Program-made: the position numbers and the translations under genes
Notes under the pieces: generated by a model
Databases searched by the model: none
The model's input: only the letters and a program-made list of their open reading frames with translations
What the model was told of the DNA's origin: nothing
Shown: positions 1 to 7,233 of the stretch, piece by piece
Layout: the number at the start of each line of letters is the position of its first letter
Position numbering within the stretch: position 1 is the stretch's first letter
Assembly: GCF_025574465.1 (NCBI RefSeq)
Contig: NZ_JAOBPP010000021.1
Coordinates: forward strand, 186,001-250,000
Reading direction: 5' to 3'
From: Kordiimonas aestuarii
Lineage (GTDB): Bacteria; Pseudomonadota; Alphaproteobacteria; Sphingomonadales; Kordiimonadaceae
DNA length: 64,000 nt

Positions 1-1746
1 CGCTGATGTAGGCAATAGCTTGCGCGCGGTCTGCAATGCGGTTTTTGCCTCGGAAAACTCGGACAGCATAAGGTGTGTGTGGCCCAGTTTTGCATATAGC
101 TGGCCATCTGCATCCACTTTGGTAACCAGCACCTTCAGGTCGGCCTTCGCAGCTTTGTAATTGCCAAGGGCACTATAAGCATAGCCCCTGTTCTTCAGCG
201 CCGATTGATAATCCGGCTTAAGCGCAATTGCCTTGGAAAGCGCGTTCACCGCGTCTTCCATTTTACCCATCCGGTAATAGATCGCCCCTTTGACGTTGTG
301 GGCAACGGCTTCGCCATCCTCGTACTGCATCAGCTTGTTGGCTGTTGCCAAGGCATCCACATAGCGCTCTCCCTCAATCTGCATATTGGCGATTGAGGAA
401 AGGCGCTCCACAGACATAAGGCCCATGTCGTCAAGACCGTTCATCAGTTCTATAGCCAGATCCAGATTGCCCGCTTTATATTCGGCAATGGCTTGCGCGG
501 TCATGAGGCTGGCCTGGACCTGCCGGGCGTTGTCGCCTTCCTGTGAGGTAAACTCAATCGCTTTCCTGAAACTTTCCGAAGCCGCTTTGCCGTTTCCCAG
601 CGCCACATTGGCCGCGCCCGCCGCGGCCTGGGCGTCTGTATCCGAAACCTGGTCCGGGAGAAGCGGCTTCAGCACGTCAAGCGAGCGTTCCGGAAAACCG
701 GCCTTGGTCAGGCTTTCAGCGAGCGCGAGACGAACCTCACGGTCATCCGGGTTTCTGTTCAGAAATTGTTGCAGAAATTTTGAAGCAACAGCATATTTCT
801 GCATGCGGTATGTCACAAGGCCATACAGGCGGTTAGCGGCCGGATACAGGCTGAACAAGTCGCCTGACCGCAACAAAACTTCCTGGGCCTGTTCAAGCTG
901 CCCCTTCTCGGCCTGAATGAAGGCTACATAAAACTGCGTCACCGGATAATTCGCCGCAAGCGCCACCGCCTTGTCCAGCGCTTGTTCCGACTGCTCCAGC
1001 TTGCCAACATCCAGATAGGCAGCTGTGAGTTCAAGCAGCGCGTGAATGTGCGTTGGTTGCTTCTCCAGAGCCCGCTCAAGTAAGGTGATAGCCTTTTCTG
1101 AGTTGCCCCGCATGCGAGCAATCGCCCCCAGAATATAGTCGGGCATCGCCTTGCTGTTGTCTTTTTCGCGGGCGGAACTGGCTGCCGCCTCGGAGGCTTC
1201 AAGGTTTTTGTCGCTAAGCTCCAGCAGGGCAAGGCCTAGGTCAACTCGGTAATTTTCCGGCTGCATGCCAGCCGCAATACCATAGTATTTCCGTCCGAGT
1301 TCGACATCTCCCTCTTGCACGGCAATATCCGCTTGCACCAACAGTGCTTCAAAACCATCCTGCCCAGACAGCTTTACATTGCGAAGTTCTTCCTTTGCAT
1401 CATGAAGCCGGCGCTGCAACATATAGGCAGACCCCATCGTCAACGCGGTCTGCGATGACAGAGCACCGCTGTCACGTGCTTTTTCGATCGCCACCTGTGC
1501 GGCAACGCCATTGAGCTGTTTCAGGTAAATATCTGCCAGCACAAGATAATCGTCAGTTTTTGTAAGATTAAGTTGCTCTTTCGCACGGATAATTTCGATC
1601 GCCTTCGCAGCTTCCCCTTCATCCGCCAATTGTGTGAGTGCCGCGCGGTCATACGCTGCCAGTTCATTGGAATCCAGCCCAAGGTCGTTGGATTCACCAC
1701 ATGCCGCTAGCATAAACGCAGCTATTAAAATAAATTTTCGAAACAT
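1..1746 (-). CDS. TPR-repeat lipoprotein, PEP-CTERM system type (PrsT-like), C-terminus cut by window edge
   Basis: The frame stays open for 582 codons from ATG 1746 to the left edge, so the C-terminus is missing. It starts with a lipoprotein signal peptide: MFRKF, a hydrophobic stretch, then lipobox LAAC with the cysteine at residue 16. After that come many degenerate tetratricopeptide repeats of about 34 residues, rich in the A-x-x-x-L-G-x-x-Y/A pattern. Length, lipobox and TPR content fit the large lipoproteins encoded with exosortase/PEP-CTERM exopolysaccharide loci, and a PEP-CTERM protein is encoded divergently next door. The likely role is an outer-membrane or periplasmic scaffold for exopolysaccharide or protein export. 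The TPR lipoprotein call is firm; the PrsT assignment rests on context. Confidence 0.8.
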   Translation of the reverse strand, partial: MFRKFILIAAFMLAACGESNDLGLDSNELAAYDRAALTQLADEGEAAKAIEIIRAKEQLNLTKTDDYLVLADIYLKQLNGVAAQVAIEKARDSGALSSQTALTMGSAYMLQRRLHDAKEELRNVKLSGQDGFEALLVQADIAVQEGDVELGRKYYGIAAGMQPENYRVDLGLALLELSDKNLEASEAAASSAREKDNSKAMPDYILGAIARMRGNSEKAITLLERALEKQPTHIHALLELTAAYLDVGKLEQSEQALDKAVALAANYPVTQFYVAFIQAEKGQLEQAQEVLLRSGDLFSLYPAANRLYGLVTYRMQKYAVASKFLQQFLNRNPDDREVRLALAESLTKAGFPERSLDVLKPLLPDQVSDTDAQAAAGAANVALGNGKAASESFRKAIEFTSQEGDNARQVQASLMTAQAIAEYKAGNLDLAIELMNGLDDMGLMSVERLSSIANMQIEGERYVDALATANKLMQYEDGEAVAHNVKGAIYYRMGKMEDAVNALSKAIALKPDYQSALKNRGYAYSALGNYKAAKADLKVLVTKVDADGQLYAKLGHTHLMLSEFSEAKTALQTARKLLPTSA

Positions 1747-1842
1747 GCGATGAACTGCCCCAATCCAGTATTTATGTACTTCTTACATTTTTAATGGAGT
1801 TTTCCCCAAATTTTAGCTATAAGGAGAAAAATTTACGTTGTC

Positions 1843-2493
1843 ATGGGATATTTAATTATGACAGGTCTTGGAAAACTTTTGACGGCTGGCTTTGCTCTGG
1901 CATCGGGTATCGCCATTTCAAACTCAGCGTCTGCAGCAACCATATATGGTGAACTTCTTGCTGATCCCGGATCATACGGCGCTATCGCGCTCGGGGATTC
2001 CATTACACTTGATGGATGTGGCTCCGTTTTCGATTACAACCCAAGCAAAGGAGCGGAAGGTACAACCGTTTCCCTGTGTAACGGCGTAACCGACCTGTCT
2101 CCGTTTGACTTCACATGGGCAGTCTACAACTCCATCGGTCAACAGCTTGGTTATTTGGCGCAGAATTCGATCACGCCGCTCATGACCACTGGAGGCATGG
2201 GTGATATCATTACTGTTGCGGGTAGCTACTACCTCAGCCTTAACGTTACATTGTCCCCGACATCTGCGACCTTTGCGCTTCCAGGCGGCGATACTGGCGC
2301 CTTCCAGCCAACCAACGAACCGTTCTATTCAGATCCAAACCCTGACCCGAACTCAGATACGCGATTCACAACCGTCGCGTTCATTGTGAACCCAGCGTCG
2401 GTGCCCGAACCTGCAGGCGCACTGCTGTTGTTGCCAGCCATGGTATATATGGCGCGCCGCGAGCGGAAACGGCGCAAGACCGCAACAGCCTGA
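1843..2493 (+). CDS. PEP-CTERM sorting domain protein
   Basis: A secreted protein of about 216 residues. It has an N-terminal signal peptide ending near SNSASA-A and a C-terminal sorting signal: VPEPAG, then a hydrophobic segment (ALLLLPAMVYMA), then a basic tail (RRERKRRK). This tripartite end is the recognition signal for exosortase, which cuts at PEP and transfers the protein. The body is low in lysine, rich in Gly/Ser/Asp/Pro and has two cysteines (GCGS and SLCN) that could form a disulfide; no known domain is seen. The start is uncertain: ATG 1843 and ATG 1858 are both in frame, and the only good Shine-Dalgarno (AAGGAG at 1821-1826) lies unusually far upstream of either. The gene is divergent from the TPR lipoprotein. 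Confidence 0.85.
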   Translation: MGYLIMTGLGKLLTAGFALASGIAISNSASAATIYGELLADPGSYGAIALGDSITLDGCGSVFDYNPSKGAEGTTVSLCNGVTDLSPFDFTWAVYNSIGQQLGYLAQNSITPLMTTGGMGDIITVAGSYYLSLNVTLSPTSATFALPGGDTGAFQPTNEPFYSDPNPDPNSDTRFTTVAFIVNPASVPEPAGALLLLPAMVYMARRERKRRKTATA

Positions 2494-2518
2494 GCGAACG
2501 GTTAAAAACAGAATAATT

Positions 2519-2547
2519 AAAAAACCCGGCAAACCGCCGGGTTTTTT
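2519..2547. terminator. Bidirectional rho-independent terminator
   Basis: Arms AAAAAACCCGGC and GCCGGGTTTTTT pair around a five-base loop. Runs of A on the left and T on the right make it a terminator for both the PEP-CTERM gene and the convergent apbE gene. Confidence 0.9.
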
Positions 2548-2574
2548 ATCGGCCGGAGAGCAGAAAAGCTGCCA

Positions 2575-3393
2575 TCAGGACGCATATTCCAGCGCGTGAG
2601 CACCCTGGCGTGTCAGCACAATACCGTTTGCGCCAAAGGCTGACAGCACTCGTGCCGCCTTGCTCGGCATAAGTGCGGCCACGACCGTCAGCGCATCGGC
2701 CGCAGCAGCAGTCGGGGCGCGGACAATCATGCTCATGTCACCCCATTCGCCGCTGTCGCGTACCATATGAGTACTGGTGTCAAAAAACGCCCCGCCCCCC
2801 AAGGTGCCGCCAAACCCAGATATTGCGCCATCATTCAGCATTACCGGCAGCCCGGGTTTTGCCGTTTCAGCCTCCAAATGAAAATGCACCCGCCATTCCT
2901 GAGCACCAAAGGCCCGGATATGACCACCAAGATCAACAATGCCGCGCCTGACACCTGCATCCCGCAGGGTTTGTACAGCCAAGTCCACGGCAAAACCCTT
3001 TTTGATCCCGCCAAGGTCAATCATCAGTGGTCTGCGCAACGTGACAAAACCCGCCACGGACAGGTCAATGTCCAGCCAACTGGCCGCGCCGCCCGTACCG
3101 GTACTCGCCACATCAAACACGCCGTCCGACCTGTAGGCCACTTCCTGGGCAAGGCGCAGCATATACCAAAGCGGTTTTGATGTTGCGACCGGCGTGCCAG
3201 GTGGGCTGGCGCACAGGCGCATAAGCTCACTTTCCGCATAGTCTGTGTCAACGCTGGCCTCCAGTTGTTCAACCTGGGTAAACGCCACACGCAGGGCCCG
3301 CATCGCACATGCCCCGTGAATCCCCAGCGTGGATAGGGACAACACGTCCCCCATAAGCGGCTTGGCGCGCGTGACTTTATGACAGCAGGACAT
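2575..3393 (-). CDS. apbE: FAD:protein FMN transferase (ApbE family)
   Basis: ApbE enzymes attach FMN to threonine or serine residues of periplasmic or membrane flavoproteins, using FAD and Mg2+. Visible family marks are the early MGDVLSL segment, SDGVFDV, the IDLGGIKKGFAVD core (KG-x-x-VD, flavin binding) followed by VDLGGHIRAFG, and the C-terminal DALTVVAALM metal-site segment. The start is placed at ATG 3393 because AAGGGG lies six bases upstream; the ATG at 3432 has no Shine-Dalgarno and would add 13 residues. No signal peptide is evident. No obvious flavinylation target (FMN-binding domain, RnfG/NqrC) is encoded nearby, so the substrate is unknown. A Fur-box-like palindrome lies upstream. 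Confidence 0.88.
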   Translation of the reverse strand: MSCCHKVTRAKPLMGDVLSLSTLGIHGACAMRALRVAFTQVEQLEASVDTDYAESELMRLCASPPGTPVATSKPLWYMLRLAQEVAYRSDGVFDVASTGTGGAASWLDIDLSVAGFVTLRRPLMIDLGGIKKGFAVDLAVQTLRDAGVRRGIVDLGGHIRAFGAQEWRVHFHLEAETAKPGLPVMLNDGAISGFGGTLGGGAFFDTSTHMVRDSGEWGDMSMIVRAPTAAAADALTVVAALMPSKAARVLSAFGANGIVLTRQGAHALEYAS

Positions 3394-3461
3394 GCGGTTC
3401 CCCTTCTTGAGCCTGGGCGCAAATGCATCCAACAGGCGGGTTATTGCTCTTTCTTCTCTTT

Positions 3462-3480
3462 ATTAAGAATAATTATTAAT
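3462..3480. promoter_or_regulatory. 19-bp AT-rich palindrome, Fur-box-like
   Basis: ATTAAGAATAATTATTAAT is a 19-bp palindrome with one mismatched arm pair apart from the centre. By eye it matches 12 of 19 positions of the classical Fur box. It lies between apbE (reverse) and the GST gene (forward), about 70 bp upstream of the chosen apbE start. A Fur-family regulator (Fur, Irr or Mur) binding here is inference. Confidence 0.4.
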
Positions 3481-3607
3481 TGCAATAAAGAATCTGCCAG
3501 CAAGAAAATTGTGATGCGGCGGTTAGAAACATTCCGTCGCCTGTGTGTCAGTCGCATGGTAAGAGCGGTCGGACCATCCGCTCGCAATAACAAAGGATCG
3601 TCACGAC

Positions 3608-4285
3608 ATGCCTGCCCTTAAAATCGTCATCGGTAACAAAACCTATTCAAGTTGGTCTCTGCGCGGCTGGCTCGCCGTCGCTCACTCCGGCCTGGTATTC
3701 GAGGAAGAGCTTCTGCCGCTCGATACACCCGAGTTTCATGAGCGCATCGGCGCGCTTTCGCCCAGCCGCACCGTGCCTGCGCTTCTCCATGGTGACGCAG
3801 TTGTATGGGACTCGCTGGCGATCATTGATTATTGTGCCCATCTCGCGCCGGAGCATTTCTGGTGGCCCAAGGAGACAAAGGCGTACGGATATGCCCGCAG
3901 CATCACGGCCGAAATGCACACCAGCTACATGGGGCTGAGGAGCCACGCGCCGATGAACCTGCGCGGGAACTGGTCCGGCCTTGAGCTGGGCGAGGCGGTA
4001 AAAGCCGATGTTGAGAAAGTGCAAAACCGCTGGTCCACCGCCCGCACCCGATTCGGCAGTGGCGGAGAATTTCTCTTTGGCAACTTTGGCGCGGCCGACA
4101 TGATGTTCGCGCCCGTTGTCGCCCGCCTGCTCACCTACAGCATTGAGGTAGACGACATCTGCCGCGCCTACATGGACGCGGTACGCAACCACCCGCTGGT
4201 CGACGCATGGTATAAAGATGCGGCAGGGGAAACCGATATTGTTGAGATGGACGAGATCCCGGCGGACGCAACCCGCCTCGGCTAG
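3608..4285 (+). CDS. Glutathione S-transferase family protein
   Basis: A 225-residue cytosolic protein with GST architecture. The N-terminal thioredoxin-like domain (about residues 1-80) contains NKTYSSWSLRGW, the probable glutathione-activating Ser/Tyr region; SRTVPALLHGDAVVWDSLAI carries the cis-Pro (VPALL) and the D-S pair that holds the glutathione gamma-glutamyl group. The C-terminal all-alpha domain follows (about 90-220). The substrate cannot be told. AAAGGA lies about eight bases before the start. Its stop TAG abuts the stop of the convergent redoxin gene with no gap. Confidence 0.88.
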   Translation: MPALKIVIGNKTYSSWSLRGWLAVAHSGLVFEEELLPLDTPEFHERIGALSPSRTVPALLHGDAVVWDSLAIIDYCAHLAPEHFWWPKETKAYGYARSITAEMHTSYMGLRSHAPMNLRGNWSGLELGEAVKADVEKVQNRWSTARTRFGSGGEFLFGNFGAADMMFAPVVARLLTYSIEVDDICRAYMDAVRNHPLVDAWYKDAAGETDIVEMDEIPADATRLG

Positions 4286-4933
4286 CTAGACATCACCTCG
4301 CGCCAGCGCCTTGAAGAAATTCACTGTCTCTGGCGCTTCCCATTCGCGCAGGTGGTAGCTGGTCGCCCGCACAAAGCCGTCCGGCCCCACGATCACGCTC
4401 ATCGGCCCCGTGCCGTTGCGCTGGAAGTCAGGGTCCATGCTGAAGTCGCGGATAATGCTCTGGTGATGGGGTTCATAGGCAGCCAGGCCTTCCAGACCCC
4501 AGCGCGCAAGCGTGCGCTCGGCCTCCTGCATGCCGCCCTTGCCCACATGCAGCGCGATCACTTCAACTGTGTTGATGCCAAGGTTGCGCTGCAAGGCCTC
4601 AAGGCTGCGCAAATGTGCCCGGCAGGCCAGGCAGTCCCGGTTGTAGAAGGTGATGACAAGCGCTTTGCCTTCCTTGGCGCCAAGACGCAGGATATTTTTC
4701 TCCGTACCGTCGTAAGGTGCCTCAACCTTCATATCCGAAACCTGTACCGGTTCCGATTTGACGGTCAGTGCCTCAAGGTCGCCAACAAGATAGGGCTTTA
4801 TGTCACCGGCCGACGCACCGAGGGTAGCAAACATGAGCAAAGACGTGACAACAGTGACAAAGCTGACGTTATTGACACTGTTGACAGTCTTGACAGCCTC
4901 AGCGATCTGAGCAACTTTCCCGAGCTTCATCAT
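4286..4933 (-). CDS. TlpA-like thioredoxin-fold protein with a CLAC motif
   Basis: A 215-residue exported redoxin-like protein. After an unusual N-terminal region (valine at every third residue) there is a signal-peptide core ending near ATLGASA. The thioredoxin-fold part begins near residue 60. The active-site line reads VITFYNRDCLACRAH, so the CxxC pair is kept as C-L-A-C but the usual W-x-x-W-C-x-x-C context is lost. GTGPMSVIVGPDG supplies the TlpA-type cis-Pro region. It resembles the TlpA gene just upstream on the same strand, so the two look like diverged paralogues. ATG 4933 and ATG 4930 are both possible starts. Its redox role and partner are unknown. Confidence 0.75.
   Translation of the reverse strand: MMKLGKVAQIAEAVKTVNSVNNVSFVTVVTSLLMFATLGASAGDIKPYLVGDLEALTVKSEPVQVSDMKVEAPYDGTEKNILRLGAKEGKALVITFYNRDCLACRAHLRSLEALQRNLGINTVEVIALHVGKGGMQEAERTLARWGLEGLAAYEPHHQSIIRDFSMDPDFQRNGTGPMSVIVGPDGFVRATSYHLREWEAPETVNFFKALARGDV
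4846..4899. repeat. Six-copy 9-bp tandem repeat inside the redoxin leader
   Basis: On the plus strand TGACA (once TGACG) recurs at 4846, 4855, 4864, 4873, 4882 and 4891, an exact 9-base period; the four bases after each core vary. On the coding (minus) strand each unit gives valine followed by two variable residues, so the leader reads V-x-x repeated. The period is a multiple of three, so copy-number change would not shift the frame. Confidence 0.85.
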
Positions 4934-5025
4934 CTATCCCCAATTCGTTTCTGCGTTTCCGCAGCATATCACGATCCGGGGGCGACAATTATGTCAGCAC
5001 GTTCAACTTTGCTTGATCGGGCCAG

Positions 5026-5607
5026 CTATAGCTGGCCCTTCTTGAGGGCGGTGAAAAGCGCAATCGCCTCGGGCGCATCCCATTTGAGCGGCCCAAGGAA
5101 CAAGGCCTTCACCTTGCCGTCCCGGCCGATAATGTAACTTGTCGGCAGTTTACCGTCAGCCAGATCAAAAGCGATTTTCATCGTGGGTTCCGCGTAAAAG
5201 CCAAGTCCCTCTACACCCCACTCCTCAAGCGTTTCACGCGCCTGCGGGATACCGCCACGATCCACGGTGATCGCCACCACTTCAAAGTCGCCGTCGCCAA
5301 GCTCTTTTTGCAAGCTCGCCAGCTCTTTCATCTCCGCGCGGCAGGGCGCACACCAGCTCGCCCACACGTTCACCAGCATGGCCTTGCCCTTCAGACTTGA
5401 GAGCGGTGCCTTGCTGCCATCCTCGAAGGTAATCTCGTGGCCTGGCAGGTCCATTGGCGTTTCAGGCAAGGTCAACTTTGCCATTTCCCCTTTCAGGTAA
5501 GAATTTATCGGTGCATCTGGCGTTGTGGCCGGTATAAACACCCGATAAGCTGCAACGCCCAAAAGGGCGATGGTCACGAGGAAAATGAGAAGAACCTTCT
5601 TTGACAT
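5026..5607 (-). CDS. TlpA family thiol:disulfide oxidoreductase
   Basis: A 193-residue membrane-anchored periplasmic thioredoxin. An N-terminal TM/signal anchor (KKVLLIFLVTIALLGVAAY) is followed by a TlpA/ResA-like domain. The catalytic segment is VNVWASWCAPCRAEM (WCxxC), with a cis-Pro at KLPTSYIIGRDG. Such proteins reduce disulfides in cytochrome c apoproteins or copper proteins. The start is ATG 5607, preceded by CGGAG at suitable distance; a longer frame upstream is cysteine-rich non-coding sequence. The gene is divergent from argH, a neighbourhood often seen in alphaproteobacteria. Its downstream paralogue is the CLAC redoxin. Confidence 0.9.
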   Translation of the reverse strand: MSKKVLLIFLVTIALLGVAAYRVFIPATTPDAPINSYLKGEMAKLTLPETPMDLPGHEITFEDGSKAPLSSLKGKAMLVNVWASWCAPCRAEMKELASLQKELGDGDFEVVAITVDRGGIPQARETLEEWGVEGLGFYAEPTMKIAFDLADGKLPTSYIIGRDGKVKALFLGPLKWDAPEAIALFTALKKGQL

Positions 5608-5678
5608 CCTGACACTCCGGGATCGTTGTTGGTTGCGGCGGCAAGCATAGTGGCGTTGGTACGAAAGGCAATACAGGC

Positions 5679-7103
5679 ATGGATCACAAAGACGACAAGC
5701 AAAACACCGCAGGTGCTGACGGCAAGGGCCAGTCCATGTGGGGCGGGCGCTTTGGTGGCGGGCCATCTGCCATCATGGAAGAAATCAACGCCTCCATCGG
5801 TTTTGACAAACGCCTCTATGCGCAGGACATCGCGGGCTCAAAGGCGCATGCCACCATGCTGGGTGAACAGGGCATCATCGCCAAAGACGATGTCAAGGCG
5901 ATCCATGAAGGGCTTGATCAGGTCAAGGCAGAGTTTGAAGCCGGTAAAATGGTGTTCGACCCAGCGCTTGAGGACATCCACATGCATGTGGAAAGCCGCC
6001 TGCGCGAGCTGGTGGGGGACGCGGGCGCACGCCTGCACACCGGTCGCTCACGTAATGATCAAGTGGCGACAGACTTCCGCCTGTGGGTGCGCGCGCAATG
6101 TGATGCGCTTGATAAAGGCCTTGCGCGCCTCCTTCGTGCCCTTCTTGACCAAGCAGAGAAACACGCGGCGTCGGTGATGCCCGGCTTTACCCATTTGCAG
6201 ACCGCACAACCCGTGACCCTTGGCCACCACTTGATGGCATACCACGAGATGTTCGCGCGGGACCGCGCACGCCTTGCGGATTGCCGCGCACGCGTGAATG
6301 AAAGTCCCTTGGGTGCCGCGGCCCTGGCAGGCACCAGCTTTCCGATCGACCGGCACATGACGGCTGAAGCCCTGGGTTTCGACCGCCCGATGGCCAATTC
6401 GCTTGATGCTGTCTCGTCCCGTGATTTTGCAATTGAGTTCCTGTCGGTGCTCTCCATCGCATCAATCCATCTGTCCCGCCTCTCGGACGAGATTGTGCTT
6501 TGGGCTACCTCGGCCTTCCGGTTTCTTGAGCTGTCTGACGGCTTCTCGACCGGCTCATCGATCATGCCGCAAAAGCGCAATCCGGACGCCGCCGAGCTTG
6601 TCCGCGCCAAGGTTGGCCGTATCACCGGCTCCCTGAATGGCCTGATGATGGTGATGAAAGGCTTGCCGCTTGCCTATTCCAAGGACATGCAGGAAGACAA
6701 GGAACCGGTATTTCAGGCCGTGGATGACTTTGTACTGTGTATCGCCGCCATGACCGGCATGATCGAAGACCTCAAGCCCCGTACCGATGAGATGCTCAAG
6801 GCGGCCGGGCTTGGTTTCTCCACCGCAACAGATCTTGCTGACTGGCTGGTGCGTGTGCTGGGCCTGCCGTTCCGCGACGCGCACCATGTGACAGGCTCTG
6901 TCGTCAAGGAAGCCGAAAACCGGGGCCTTGACCTCAAGGACCTGCCGCTGGACGCCATGCAGGCGGTTGAACCACGCATTACCAAAGACGTTTATTCAGT
7001 CTTGAGTGTGGAAGCCTCGGTCACTAGCCGTACCTCGTTTGGCGGCACCGCGCCCGAGAATGTAAAAGAAGCGGTCAAGGCCGCACGGGAGAAGCTACAA
7101 TGA
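5679..7103 (+). CDS. argH: Argininosuccinate lyase
   Basis: Catalyses the last step of arginine synthesis: argininosuccinate to arginine plus fumarate, in the cytosol as a homotetramer. At 474 residues it is family length with a short hydrophilic extension before [11 protein letters not shown]. Visible motifs are HMHVE and [13 protein letters not shown] (substrate-binding C1 region), TAQPVTLGH (catalytic His), and the fumarase/aspartase-superfamily signature [15 protein letters not shown] with the mobile catalytic serine loop. argB lies elsewhere in the window at 37878. Its stop overlaps the start of lptM (ATGA), so argH, lptM and lysA probably form an operon. Confidence 0.97.
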   Translation: MDHKDDKQNTAGADGKGQSMWGGRFGGGPSAIMEEINASIGFDKRLYAQDIAGSKAHATMLGEQGIIAKDDVKAIHEGLDQVKAEFEAGKMVFDPALEDIHMHVESRLRELVGDAGARLHTGRSRNDQVATDFRLWVRAQCDALDKGLARLLRALLDQAEKHAASVMPGFTHLQTAQPVTLGHHLMAYHEMFARDRARLADCRARVNESPLGAAALAGTSFPIDRHMTAEALGFDRPMANSLDAVSSRDFAIEFLSVLSIASIHLSRLSDEIVLWATSAFRFLELSDGFSTGSSIMPQKRNPDAAELVRAKVGRITGSLNGLMMVMKGLPLAYSKDMQEDKEPVFQAVDDFVLCIAAMTGMIEDLKPRTDEMLKAAGLGFSTATDLADWLVRVLGLPFRDAHHVTGSVVKEAENRGLDLKDLPLDAMQAVEPRITKDVYSVLSVEASVTSRTSFGGTAPENVKEAVKAAREKLQ

Positions 7104-7222
7104 AAAAGCTTGTTAAATCCGCCCTACTTGTCAGCCTGGTGGCATCATGCGTGCTCACCGTTGCGGCGTGCGGCAAAAAAGGCGATGTGAAGCCTCCACC
7201 AAGCTATAGCAGCAGCAACTAG
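7100..7222 (+). CDS. lptM: Small LptM-family lipoprotein
   Basis: A 40-residue lipoprotein: a lysine-rich start (MKKLVKS), a hydrophobic segment, lipobox VAAC, then [17 protein letters not shown]. The C-G-x-K-G-x-x-x-x-P mature end is the hallmark of the LptM/YifL family, which in E. coli supports assembly of the LPS translocon LptDE. Its ATG overlaps the argH stop by four bases, and lysA begins 11 bases after its stop. The argH-lptM-lysA arrangement is common in proteobacteria. The LptDE-maturation role is by family, not shown here. Confidence 0.85.
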   Translation: MKKLVKSALLVSLVASCVLTVAACGKKGDVKPPPSYSSSN

Positions 7223-7233
7223 GCAGCAGTTTC

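Noticed and set aside
205..916. Two forward open frames inside the first gene
   Set aside because: They are shadows of the TPR lipoprotein on the other strand, which shows clear repeats and a lipobox.
2673..3180. Forward open frames within apbE
   Set aside because: Antisense shadows of the ApbE reading frame, rich in Pro/Arg/His.
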